From: Micromonospora sediminicola
Lineage (GTDB): Bacteria; Actinomycetota; Actinomycetes; Mycobacteriales; Micromonosporaceae
DNA: 64,000 nucleotides
Reading direction: 5' to 3'
Assembly: GCF_900089585.1 (NCBI RefSeq)
Contig: NZ_FLRH01000004.1
Location: 799,001 to 863,000 of the forward strand
The notes under the pieces are model-generated. The model saw only the letters and a list, made by a program, of their open reading frames with translations, did not search any database and was not told where the DNA came from. Below, piece by piece: positions 1-8,983 of the stretch (its first letter is position 1; every line of letters starts with the position of its first letter). Both the position numbers and the translations under genes were made by a program.

Positions 1-26
1 GGCGTCCGGTCGGTCCCGTCCGCACG

Positions 27-38
27 CTCGCTGCGCTC
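27..38. repeat. GAGCGCAGCGAG repeat core (minus-strand reading)
   Basis: The 12-mer CTCGCTGCGCTC is the same core that is tandemly repeated at 8699-8983 and occurs again at 48412-48423. Here it lies in non-coding sequence downstream of the DUF4193 gene. Positions 1-130 otherwise show no gene I can support. Confidence 0.4.
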
Positions 39-130
39 GCTCACCCGTCCGCCCTCCTGCTCCGTGCGGCGTGGCAGCCGCCGCTACGAGTCAAGCAGCT
101 TCCGGCCACCCGCGCACGGCGGCTCGAACA

Positions 131-157
131 GCGGCGGCCCCGCACCGGGGCCGCCGC
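131..157. terminator. GC-rich hairpin terminator
   Basis: A perfect 11-bp stem (131-141 with 147-157) and 5-nt loop sits just past the stop codon of the minus-strand DUF4193 gene. There is no U-tract, as is usual for high-GC actinobacterial terminators. Confidence 0.65.
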
Positions 158-175
158 CGGTTTCCCCGGACGGGA

Positions 176-472
176 TCAGACGCACTCGCGGCAGATCAGG
201 TCGCCGTTGCGCTCGACCGCCAGCTGGCTGCGGTGGTGGACCAGGAAGCAGCGCGCGCACCGGAACTCGTCCTGCTGCATCGGGAGGACCTTGACCGTGA
301 GCTCCTCGTCGGCCAGATCGGCGCCGGGCAGCTCGAAGCTCTCGGCCACCTCGGCCTCGTCGACGTCCACGGCGCCCGACTGTGAGTCGACCCGCCGGGC
401 CTTGAGCTCTTCCAGGCTGTCCTCGCCGAGGTCGACCTCGTCGCGACGCGGGGCGTCGTAGTCGGTGGCCAT
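176..472 (-). CDS. DUF4193 family protein
   Basis: This 98-residue acidic protein begins MATDYDAPRRDE and ends with a two-CxxC cluster (CARC near residue 72, CREC at the C-terminus), the pattern of the actinobacterial DUF4193 family found near sigA and dut. The spaced CxxC pairs suggest a small zinc ribbon, though metal binding is inferred. The frame is open further upstream, but the ATG at 472 is preceded by GGAGAG at suitable spacing and gives the normal family length. It is transcribed divergently from the LytR_C gene. A sigma-R-like promoter lies about 42 bp upstream. The biochemical function is unknown. Confidence 0.9.
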   Translation of the reverse strand: MATDYDAPRRDEVDLGEDSLEELKARRVDSQSGAVDVDEAEVAESFELPGADLADEELTVKVLPMQQDEFRCARCFLVHHRSQLAVERNGDLICRECV

Positions 473-894
473 CGGTTTCACTCTCCAATATCGATATGGT
501 CGCTGCCGGTTGTAACGCCGGACGACGCCGTTTCGGTTCCCCTGGTCGGCCACCATCTGTGTCGGGCACCCGACCCGACGACCGTTGGGTCGGGCTCGCC
601 GGAGCGGAACCCCCCGGCGAGCGCGGAACCTTACCCCCCCTTTGGGCGAGGCATGTATACCGCCCTCGCGGGAGAGATGTACGCCCCTGCGCCCGAAGTT
701 GTTCCCAATGTGACTCAGGCGACACGAAGATAGGGGTAGTCCTACCCGTTCCCCCGGTGGCGCGCCGGCATGTCGGACTGTTTCCACGCGGGAGCCGGAC
801 AAGGGTTAACCTCAGCGGCGTACTGGACGGCCACAGACGCGGCCCGACCGCGGCGGCCGCCGCCACCCAATCACTGTCCGGGGGAGCGCCCAGG
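473..894. other. Divergent intergenic region, 422 bp
   Basis: This separates the minus-strand DUF4193 gene from the plus-strand LytR_C gene. It holds the sigma-R-like element at 514-541. A short palindrome GGTTAACC lies near 805. I see no further coding sequence. Confidence 0.5.
514..541 (-). promoter_or_regulatory. Sigma-R/SigH-like promoter for DUF4193 gene
   Basis: On the minus strand GGGAAC (536-541) is followed after exactly 18 nt by CGTT (514-517). This fits the disulfide-stress sigma-R (SigR/SigH) consensus GGGAAY-N18-CGTT. Transcription would start near 507, leaving a leader of about 35 nt with GGAGAG as ribosome binding site. This is a consensus match only. Confidence 0.4.
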
Positions 895-1425
895 ATGAGT
901 TTTGCGCGAGTGCGGGCACTCGTTGTCGTCGGACTGCTGGCGGTCATCGCCCTGGTCATCGTGGTCGTCGCCGTGGTGCGCGACACCCAGAGCAAGGCGG
1001 GCACGGCCGCCGGGTGCCCGGACGGCTGGCAGCTGGTCGACCTGCGGCTGCGGGAGCAGAAGGACGTGAAGCTCAACGTCTACAACGCCACCGACGAGGC
1101 CGGCCGGGCCGGCCTGGTCGCGGACGACTTCCGCAACCGCAAGTTCCAGGTCAAGAAGGTCGGCAACGAGAAGAAGGCGTTCGACGGCGTGGCCGTGCTG
1201 CGCTACGGCCCGAAGGGCGTCGGCTCGGCGCACCTGCTGCGGGCGTACTTCCTCAACGAGGCCGAGCGGAAGTTCGACCCGAACCGCAAGGACGACAGCG
1301 TCGACGTGGTCCTGGGCAACGGCTTCCAGCAGTTGGCCACCACCACCGAGGTGAACCAGTCGCTCGGCGACCTGGGCGCGCCCGAGGCGCCGCCGGAGAC
1401 GTGCCCGATGCCGTTCGACAAGTGA
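895..1425 (+). CDS. LytR C-terminal domain (LytR_C) protein
   Basis: This 176-residue protein has one N-terminal membrane anchor (about residues 8-27, VVVGLLAVIALVIVVVAVV), then a short linker and an extracytoplasmic domain beginning near VKLNVYNATDEAGRAGLVADD. The N-V-Y/L-N-A-T pattern followed by an AGLA-like helix is typical of the LytR_C domain that follows the ligase domain of LCP (LytR-CpsA-Psr) proteins. The catalytic LCP domain is absent, so this is a stand-alone LytR_C protein as is common in actinobacteria. A wall-related role is inferred only from the domain. The gene ends at a bidirectional hairpin shared with the convergent IMPase gene. Confidence 0.85.
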   Translation: MSFARVRALVVVGLLAVIALVIVVVAVVRDTQSKAGTAAGCPDGWQLVDLRLREQKDVKLNVYNATDEAGRAGLVADDFRNRKFQVKKVGNEKKAFDGVAVLRYGPKGVGSAHLLRAYFLNEAERKFDPNRKDDSVDVVLGNGFQQLATTTEVNQSLGDLGAPEAPPETCPMPFDK

Positions 1426-1464
1426 CCGGTGGGCCGGTCACCCGGCCCGACCCGACGACGACGC

Positions 1465-1496
1465 AGGGCGGCCTCCGCGGTTCGGGAGGCCGCCCT
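1465..1496. terminator. Bidirectional hairpin terminator
   Basis: A perfect 12-bp GC stem (1465-1476 with 1485-1496) and 8-nt loop sits between the convergent LytR_C and IMPase genes and can serve both. Confidence 0.75.
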
Positions 1497-1520
1497 GACG
1501 CGTACGAGGGCGCGTGCCGG

Positions 1521-2342
1521 TCACGGCCCGCCGGAGGCGTCCAGGTCGGCGAGGCGGGTGTGCAGCGGCCCGTGCAGCGCCGGCGGCGCGGCGAGCACCA
1601 GGTCCGGCCCGGCCGCCCGACCGGACAGCCCGGTCACCAGCAGCCCGGCCTCGCGGGCGACCAGCCCGCCGGCGGCGAGGTCCCAGGCGGCGAGCCCCTT
1701 CTCGTAGTAGGCGTCCACCCGCCCCTCGGCGGCCAGGCAGAGGTCGAGCGCGGCCGCGCCCATCCGGCGGATGTCCCGCACGTGCGGGATCAGCTCGGCG
1801 ACCACGCGGGCCTGGTGCGCCCGGCGGCCGGCGTCGTACCCGAATCCGGTGGCGACCAGCGCCTGCCCCAGGTCGGTCTCGGCGGAGCAGCGCAGCCGCT
1901 CGCCGTCGCGCCAGGCCCCGCCGCCGGCGGTGGCGGTCCACTCCTCGCCGGTGGCCACGTTGCGCACCACCCCGGCCACGACCTCGCCGGCCACCTCGGC
2001 GGCGAGCGACACCGCGCAGTAGGGCAGCCCGTAGAGGTAGTTGACGGTGCCGTCGATCGGGTCGACGACCCAGCGCACGCCGTCCTCGGCGGCCGGGCCG
2101 GTGTCCCCCGTGCCGTACTCCTCACCGAGCACCGCGTCGCCGGGGCGGCGCTCCCGCAGCGCCGCCAGCACCTGCCGCTCGACCGCGCGGTCGGCGGCGG
2201 TGACCACGTCGGTCGCCGTGCTCTTGGTCGCGGCCACCGACACGCCCTCGGCCCGCATCCGGTGCGCGGTGGCGGCGGCGTCGCGGGCCACCTCGACGGC
2301 GATCGTGAGCAACTCCCGCGGCGTGGGCGCCGAGGTGATCAT
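1521..2342 (-). CDS. Inositol monophosphatase family protein
   Basis: At 273 residues this is a full-length metal-dependent phosphatase of the IMPase superfamily. The metal site is visible: GEEYG (motif with Glu near residue 74), WVVDPIDGTVNYLYG (residues about 91-105) and WDLAAGGLVAREAG near the C-terminus, the usual three-motif signature. It would hydrolyse myo-inositol-1-phosphate or a related sugar phosphate, and actinobacteria need inositol for mycothiol and phosphatidylinositol. It is the conserved neighbour of sigA in actinobacteria. The ATG at 2342 is preceded by GGAAGGGG. It runs divergently from sigA across a 286-bp gap. Several paralogues exist in such genomes, so substrate identity is open. 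Confidence 0.92.
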   Translation of the reverse strand: MITSAPTPRELLTIAVEVARDAAATAHRMRAEGVSVAATKSTATDVVTAADRAVERQVLAALRERRPGDAVLGEEYGTGDTGPAAEDGVRWVVDPIDGTVNYLYGLPYCAVSLAAEVAGEVVAGVVRNVATGEEWTATAGGGAWRDGERLRCSAETDLGQALVATGFGYDAGRRAHQARVVAELIPHVRDIRRMGAAALDLCLAAEGRVDAYYEKGLAAWDLAAGGLVAREAGLLVTGLSGRAAGPDLVLAAPPALHGPLHTRLADLDASGGP

Positions 2343-2628
2343 GTTGGTCCCCTTCCCGCACGATCGGGACCGCCCGCGTCGCGCGTGGGTATCATCCTTA
2401 CAAAGTCCACATCTGCGCTGATTCGGCGGTCCCGGACCACCGGTAGCCGTGCGGCGCAGGATGATCGCGGCAGACGGCGTTACAATTCACCCTGCCCACG
2501 CGCCACGGACCGCCACCGACCGGACGGCCCGGGACACGGGGGTCCCTCAACGACTCGCCCGGCACGGCCGTTCGTGCTGCGCCGGACGACCCGGCCGTGC
2601 TCGCTCTTTCGCCTCCGGAAGGTCATTC

Positions 2629-4242
<1,614 letters not shown>

Positions 4243-4487
4243 CCACCGCACGTCAACTCGTCGTGCCGGTTTGATCACCAGCCGTAGAACACTCATCGGT
4301 GATCGGTCGGTTGCCTGTTTGTGATCGTTGACGTGGCACCCTTGGTGCACGGCACACTGTCTTCCACGCCAGGTGTGACCTCGGTCCCCCGCGGGCACAC
4401 AGGGAAGGCAGGGCCCGAGATGGGTGTTGCACGATAGGTGAGCAACCGAAGAGAGTGTTCATCGGTGACGACCAGAGGAGGAAGGCG

Positions 4488-4721
4488 ATGACCCCGACCC
4501 TCACGCCGCCGCCCGAGACGGTGAGCCCCCCGGCCGCCGATGAACGGTGCGACCGCTGCAATGCTGCCGGCAAGCTCCGGATCACTCTGGCGGGTGGGAG
4601 CGAGCTGGTGTTCTGTGGGCACCACGCGAACAAGTACGCGGAGGATCTCGTGAAGATCACCGTGCGCTACGCGTCGGACCCGGAGTTCAGCTGGCGTGGC
4701 GCCGATCTGATGGCGAACTGA
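4488..4721 (+). CDS. Small Cys/His protein (DUF7455-type), sigA neighbour
   Basis: This 77-residue protein has a disordered start (MTPTLTPPPETV) and a compact domain with CDRC (near residue 24) and CGHH (near 48), which looks like a CxxC...CxHH zinc-ribbon site. It matches the small protein that follows sigA in many actinobacteria, classed to my recollection as DUF7455. The ATG at 4488 follows a strong AGAGGAGG ribosome binding site, so the longer in-frame upstream start is rejected. A rho-independent-like hairpin follows. In the 245-bp gap to sigA a TTGACG hexamer near 4326 is a possible -35, so it probably has its own promoter. Function unknown. Confidence 0.85.
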   Translation: MTPTLTPPPETVSPPAADERCDRCNAAGKLRITLAGGSELVFCGHHANKYAEDLVKITVRYASDPEFSWRGADLMAN

Positions 4722-4751
4722 GGTCCGACAGGAAATCCGCAACTCGACATA

Positions 4752-4795
4752 ACCGACCGGAGGCACCCACACGGGTCGCCTCCGGTCGGTTTTTC
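4752..4795 (+). terminator. Hairpin terminator with T-tract
   Basis: A perfect 13-bp stem (4752-4764 with 4778-4790) is followed by TTTTT. It is one of the few classical intrinsic terminators in the window and ends the small zinc-ribbon gene. Confidence 0.85.
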
Positions 4796-4814
4796 GTACC
4801 CGCGCGCGCAAGGT

Positions 4815-4868
4815 GTTAACAAGGGGCCCCTGCACTACCGGAGGCGTTAAGAAGGGGCCCTTCCTTAC
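4815..4868. repeat. 54-nt palindromic repeat dimer, locus A
   Basis: Two imperfect palindromes with core AAGGGGCCC (units at 4815-4838 and 4846-4868) are joined by the 7-nt spacer CGGAGGC. The second unit is GTTAAGAAGGGGCCCTTCC plus TTAC. The element lies between convergent genes, and its last TTA (4865-4867) is the TAA stop codon of the helicase gene read on the minus strand. The same dimer occurs at 19589, 25956 and 45995. Confidence 0.85.
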
Positions 4869-6598
4869 AGGGTCTGCACGGTGGCGATGCGCTCCTCGAG
4901 CTGCTCGATCGTGGCCTGGGCGCTGGGCGGGCCACCGCAGATCCGGCGCAACTCGGCGTGGATCTTGCCGTGCGGCTGGCCGGTGCGGTGGTGCCGCGCG
5001 GCCACCAGGGCGTTCAGCTGCCGCCGTAGCGCCACCCGACGCTGGGCCGCACTCATCGGTGGGGGCACCGCCGCCGGGGCGGCAGCGGCCGGCTCAGCGG
5101 TCCGTAGGGCGGCTCGAAGCTTCTGCGCGGCGAGCTGCTCGGCCTGCCGCTTGGTCAGCAGCAGCGAGACCTGGTCGGCGGTGAGCAACCCGGGCAGGCC
5201 GAGGTATTCCTCCTCCTCCGGGGTGCCGGCCTGGGCGGCGGTGCCGAAGGAGGCGCCGTCGAAGATCACCTGGTCCAGCTCGGCGGTGGCGGAGAGCGCC
5301 GCGAACCGCTTCTCCAGCTCGCCGCTGGCTCCGTCGTCGCGCTGGGCGCGCTCCAACAGGTCGTCCTCGAAGCCCTCGCGGTCCTTCGGCTTGCCGAGCA
5401 CGTGGTCCCGCTCGGCCTCCATCTCGCTGGCCAGCCCGAGCAGGTGCGGCACGCTGGGCAGGAAGACCGACGCGGTCTCGCCGGACCGGCGGGCCCGGAC
5501 GAACCGGCCGATCGCCTGCGCGAAGTAGAGCGGGGTGCTGGCGCTGGTCGCGTACACCCCGACGGCCAGCCGGGGGATGTCCACGCCCTCGGAGACCATC
5601 CGCACCGCGACCAGCCACCGCTGCTCGGAGGCCGCGAACGTCGCGATCCGCGCCGAGGCGCCCTGGTCGTCGGAGAGCACCACGGCGGCCTTCTCACCGG
5701 TCACCTGCTCCAGCAGCTTCGCGTACGCGCGGGCCACCTGCTGGTCGCTGGCGATGACCAGGCCGCCCGCGTCGGGCATGCCGTTGGCCCGCAGCACGCT
5801 GAGCCGGGCGTCGGCGGCGCGCAGCACCTGCGGCATCCAGTCGCCGGCCGGGTCCAGCGCGGTCCGCCACGCCTGGGCGATCAGGTCCTGCGTCATCGGC
5901 TCGCCCAGCCGCGCGGCCAACTCGTCGCCGGCATTGGTGCGCCACCGGGTCTCCCCCGAGTAGGCCAGGAACAGCACCGGCCGGACCACGCCGTCGCGCA
6001 GCGCGTCGGAGTAGCCGTAGACCGAGTCGGCGCGGGAGCGCAGCAGCCCGTCCCCGCCGCGTTCGTAGCTGATGAACGGGATCGGGTTGTCGTCGGAGCG
6101 GAACGGCGTGCCGGTGAGCATCAGCCGGCGTACGGCGGGCTCGAACGCGGCCTTGACGCCGTCGCCCCAGGTGCGCGCGTCGCCGGCGTGGTGGATCTCG
6201 TCGAGGATCACCAGCGTCCGCCGGGTCATGGTGCGCCGCCGGTGCACCTGCGGCGCCATGCCGACCTGGGCGTAGGTGACCACGGCGCCGTGGAAGTCGG
6301 CGGCGGAGTGCAGGTCGGCGTTGCGGAACGCGGCGTCGAGCTGGATGCCGACCCGGGCCGCGGCCTGCGCCCACTGGGTCTTCAGGTGCTCGGTCGGCGC
6401 GACCACGGTGACCGCCTCGACGGTGCCGTCGGCGAGCAGTTCGGCGGCGATCCGCAGCGCGAAGGTGGTCTTTCCGGCGCCGGGCGTGGCGACCGCGGTG
6501 AAGTCCTCGGCCCGCCGGCGCAGGTACTCCACCATCGCCTTGCGTTGCCAGGCACGCAGGGGCGGGAACGTGTCGAGCGCGGGCATCCGCGGTGGCAC
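4865..6598 (-). CDS. DEAD/DEAH box superfamily 2 helicase
   Basis: A 577-residue SF2 helicase. Visible motifs in order are Q/I region with Walker A ATPGAGKTTFALRIA, motif II LDEIHHAG (DEIH box), motif III LTGTPFRSD, and in the second RecA domain VSEGVDIPRLAVGVYATS (motif V) and QAIGRFVRARR (motif VI). A coiled, Ala-rich C-terminal tail follows (TAEPAAAAPAAVPPPMSAAQRR). It resembles the XPB/ComFA-like helicases of actinobacteria and acts on DNA or RNA; the substrate is not evident. The GTG at 6598 is chosen because AGAGGAG lies 6 nt upstream; the ATG at 6586 is an alternative. The stop codon is supplied by palindromic repeat locus A. Its promoter must lie in 6599-6783. Confidence 0.88.
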   Translation of the reverse strand: MPPRMPALDTFPPLRAWQRKAMVEYLRRRAEDFTAVATPGAGKTTFALRIAAELLADGTVEAVTVVAPTEHLKTQWAQAAARVGIQLDAAFRNADLHSAADFHGAVVTYAQVGMAPQVHRRRTMTRRTLVILDEIHHAGDARTWGDGVKAAFEPAVRRLMLTGTPFRSDDNPIPFISYERGGDGLLRSRADSVYGYSDALRDGVVRPVLFLAYSGETRWRTNAGDELAARLGEPMTQDLIAQAWRTALDPAGDWMPQVLRAADARLSVLRANGMPDAGGLVIASDQQVARAYAKLLEQVTGEKAAVVLSDDQGASARIATFAASEQRWLVAVRMVSEGVDIPRLAVGVYATSASTPLYFAQAIGRFVRARRSGETASVFLPSVPHLLGLASEMEAERDHVLGKPKDREGFEDDLLERAQRDDGASGELEKRFAALSATAELDQVIFDGASFGTAAQAGTPEEEEYLGLPGLLTADQVSLLLTKRQAEQLAAQKLRAALRTAEPAAAAPAAVPPPMSAAQRRVALRRQLNALVAARHHRTGQPHGKIHAELRRICGGPPSAQATIEQLEERIATVQTL

Positions 6599-6783
6599 GC
6601 GTGGCTCCTCTCCGCCGCGGACGGCGGCGGGCCCGACCGGGGGCCACGGGAGCCGCCGCCCATGAAAAGGCCCTCGCGCATCCGGTGCCGCGAAGGCCGA
6701 CTCAGCATAACCAGCGGGGGCGTCCCGCCCCACTCGACGCCACGCTGGTCACATCCGCCCACCCCGGTGCGCGACGGTCGCGG

Positions 6784-7428
6784 CTACGGCCAGCGGGTCC
6801 CGGTGCGGGGCGGGCGCAGCGTGGGCACCGGCGCCGACCAGCGTCGCCGCAGCGCGATCAGGCGCAGCCCGAACACGAAGACCGCCGCGCCGGTCAGCGG
6901 CAGTGCGGTGGCGTGTCCGTAGGTCGACAGCAACGCCACCACGACCGAGCCGGCGAGCGCGGCGACCGCGTAGATCTCCGAACGCAGCACCACCGGGATC
7001 TCGCCGGTGAGCAGGTCGCGGCCCAGCCCACCGCCGATCGCGGTGAGCATGCCGATCATGCAGGCGCCGACAGCGGGCACGTGCGCGTCGAGCGCCTTGA
7101 GCGTGCCGGTGACGGTGAACAGGGCGAGGCCGGCCGCGTCGAGCACCAGCACGGTGGTGCGCAGCCGGGCGAGCTGCGGGTGCAGCCGGAACACCGCGGC
7201 GGCGGTGACGGCGGCGGTGACCGCGTACCGCCAGTCGGCGAACGCCAGCGGGGGGACCTCGTCGATCACGAGGTCGCGGAAGATGCCGCCGCCGAGGGCG
7301 GCGACCACACCGACGAAGACCACCCCGAACAGGTCGAGTCGCTTCGCCACCGCCGCGGAGGCGCCGGAGGCGGCGAACACCGCCACGCCGGTGAGGTCGG
7401 CGAGGAGCAGCGCGGTGGAGGTGGTCAC
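6784..7428 (-). CDS. Trimeric intracellular cation channel/UPF0126 membrane protein
   Basis: This 214-residue integral membrane protein shows the internal duplication of the UPF0126/YicG family (also called the bacterial TRIC or glycine transporter-like domain). Each half carries the glycine-rich signature, VAALGGGIFRDLVIDEVPP (about 43-61) and LTAIGGGLGRDLLTGEIP (about 127-144). About seven hydrophobic helices are visible. Bacterial TRIC homologues conduct K+ in vitro, while the native role in actinobacteria is not settled. It stands alone between the helicase and the DUF3039 gene. Confidence 0.85.
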   Translation of the reverse strand: MTTSTALLLADLTGVAVFAASGASAAVAKRLDLFGVVFVGVVAALGGGIFRDLVIDEVPPLAFADWRYAVTAAVTAAAVFRLHPQLARLRTTVLVLDAAGLALFTVTGTLKALDAHVPAVGACMIGMLTAIGGGLGRDLLTGEIPVVLRSEIYAVAALAGSVVVALLSTYGHATALPLTGAAVFVFGLRLIALRRRWSAPVPTLRPPRTGTRWP

Positions 7429-7468
7429 CGCCGCAGGTTACGTGGGCGGGCGGCGGCGCCGCCCGCGA

Positions 7469-7687
7469 TCACTCCGAGTAGGAGTCGTAGATCTCCTTGC
7501 ACTTCGGGCACACCGGGGAGCCGGGCTTGGCGGCCTTGGTGACCGGGAACGTCTCACCGCAGAGCGCGACCACGTAGGTGCCCATGACGGCACTCTCGGC
7601 GATCTTCTCCTTGCGGACGTAGTGGAACATCTCGGGACCAGTGTCGGCGTCCTTCAGCTCGGGACGCTCGAGAACCTCTGTGCTCAC
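7469..7687 (-). CDS. DUF3039 domain-containing protein
   Basis: A 72-residue protein with body MFHYVRKEKIAESAVMGTYVVALCGE and a C-terminal CPKCKEIYD, matching the short actinobacterial DUF3039 family. The Cys in ALCGE and the CPKC pair suggest a zinc-binding ribbon. GTG at 7687 (VSTEVLERPE) is preceded by GGAGGT at good spacing, so the longer in-frame extension is not used. The gene is divergent from psuG with an 88-bp gap. It belongs to the conserved sigA-linked gene set; no function is known. Confidence 0.88.
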   Translation of the reverse strand: MSTEVLERPELKDADTGPEMFHYVRKEKIAESAVMGTYVVALCGETFPVTKAAKPGSPVCPKCKEIYDSYSE

Positions 7688-7775
7688 GTCTGCACCTCCG
7701 ACCTTCCAGTTTTGCAGGTCCGCCCGGGCCGGTCCAGCTGGGCCCGCCCCGGGAGCGGCCCGTACCGTAGCCGAA

Positions 7776-8702
7776 GTGACCAACTTTCACATCAGCCTCG
7801 GCAGTGACGTGGCCGACGCCCTGCGCGACGGGCGCCCGGTCGTGGCGCTGGAGAGCACGATCGTCTCGCACGGCCTCCCCCGGCCGGACAACCTGCGTGT
7901 GGCGCGCGAGATCGAGCAGGCGGTCCGGGACGCGGGCGCGGTGCCGGCCACCATCGGCATGGTCGCCGGTGAGCTGCGGGTCGGGCTGGACGACGCCCAG
8001 CTCACCCGGCTCGCCACCGTCGACGGCGTGAGCAAGCTCTCGGTCCGCGACCTGGCGCCGGCCGCGGCGACCGGCGCGGACGGGGCCACCACGGTGGCGG
8101 CCACCAGCGCGGTCGCGGCGGCCGCCGGGATCGGGGTGTTCGCCACCGGCGGGCTCGGCGGCGTGCACCGCGAGGCGGCGCAGACGTTCGACGAGTCGGC
8201 GGACCTGGTCACCCTGGCCCGTACGCCGATCGCCGTGGTCTGCGCCGGGGTGAAGTCGATCCTCGACGTGGGCGCGACGCTGGAACGGCTGGAGACGCTC
8301 GGGGTGGGCGTGGTGGGCTACCACACCCGCCGCTTCCCCGGGTTCTACCTGACCGACGCCGGGTTCGACCTGGACTGGTCGGTGGAGTCCCCGGAGCAGG
8401 TGGCCGACGTGCTGGCCGCCCGCGCGGCGCAGGGCGTGCACCACGGAGGGCTGGTCGTGGCCAACCCGCTGCCGGTCGACGAGCAGCTCGACCCGGCGCT
8501 GCACGACCGGACACTGGCCGAGGGCCTGGCCGCGCTGGCCCGCGAGGGGATCACCGGCAAGGCGGTGACGCCGTTCCTGCTGGCCCACTTCCACGCCGCC
8601 ACCGAGGGCGCCAGCCTGGCGGTGAACGTCCGCATCATCCTGCGCAACGCCGACCTGGCGGCCCGGATCGCGGTCGCCGCCGCGAAGCGTCGCCCGGCAT
8701 GA
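7776..8702 (+). CDS. psuG: Pseudouridine-5'-phosphate glycosidase
   Basis: PsuG cleaves the C-C glycosidic bond of pseudouridine 5'-phosphate to uracil and ribose 5-phosphate. The 308-residue product has the family start VVALESTIVSHGLPRPDNL (about 21-39), the catalytic-lysine segment with KLSVRDL, the glycine-rich FATGGLGGVHR and the NPLPVDEQLD stretch. GTG at 7776 (VTNFHISL) gives the standard family length; I see no good ribosome binding site for it, so a leaderless or weakly initiated message is possible. It overlaps psuK by 4 nt (ATGA), a translationally coupled pair that would take pseudouridine from RNA turnover into the uracil pool. Confidence 0.93.
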   Translation: MTNFHISLGSDVADALRDGRPVVALESTIVSHGLPRPDNLRVAREIEQAVRDAGAVPATIGMVAGELRVGLDDAQLTRLATVDGVSKLSVRDLAPAAATGADGATTVAATSAVAAAAGIGVFATGGLGGVHREAAQTFDESADLVTLARTPIAVVCAGVKSILDVGATLERLETLGVGVVGYHTRRFPGFYLTDAGFDLDWSVESPEQVADVLAARAAQGVHHGGLVVANPLPVDEQLDPALHDRTLAEGLAALAREGITGKAVTPFLLAHFHAATEGASLAVNVRIILRNADLAARIAVAAAKRRPA

Positions 8703-8983
8703 GCGAACGCACCGAGCGCAGCGAGGGCCGTGAGAACATGCCCAGCCAGCACAGCATGAGCGAATGCACCGAGCGCAGCGAGGGCCGTGAGAACATGCCC
8801 AGCCAGCACAGCATGAGCGAATGCACCGAGCGCAGCGAGGGCCGTGAGAACATGCCCAGCCAGCACAGCATGAGCGAACGCACCGAGCGCAGCGAGGGCC
8901 GGGAGAACATGACCGGCCAGCACAGCATGAGCGAACGCACCGAGCGCAGCGAGGGCCGGGAGAACATGACCGGCCAGCACGGC
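8699..8983 (+). repeat. Five in-frame 57-bp tandem repeats in psuK leader
   Basis: There are five consecutive 57-bp units starting at 8699, 8756, 8813, 8870 and 8927. Units 2 and 3 are identical; the rest differ at one to six positions. Each begins ATGAGCGAA and encodes about 19 residues of the type MSERTERSEGRENM plus PSQHS or TGQHS. All are in frame with the kinase. The GAGCGCAGCGAG core of the unit also occurs at 27-38 and 48412-48423. Confidence 0.97.

Noticed and set aside
2388..2486. Second sigma-R-like promoter at sigA
   Set aside because: CGTT is present at 2478-2481, but 18 nt upstream reads GGCGCA instead of GGGAAY.
8699..8983. CRISPR-like repeats
   Set aside because: The 57-bp units are directly tandem with no spacers, are in frame, and no cas genes are present.
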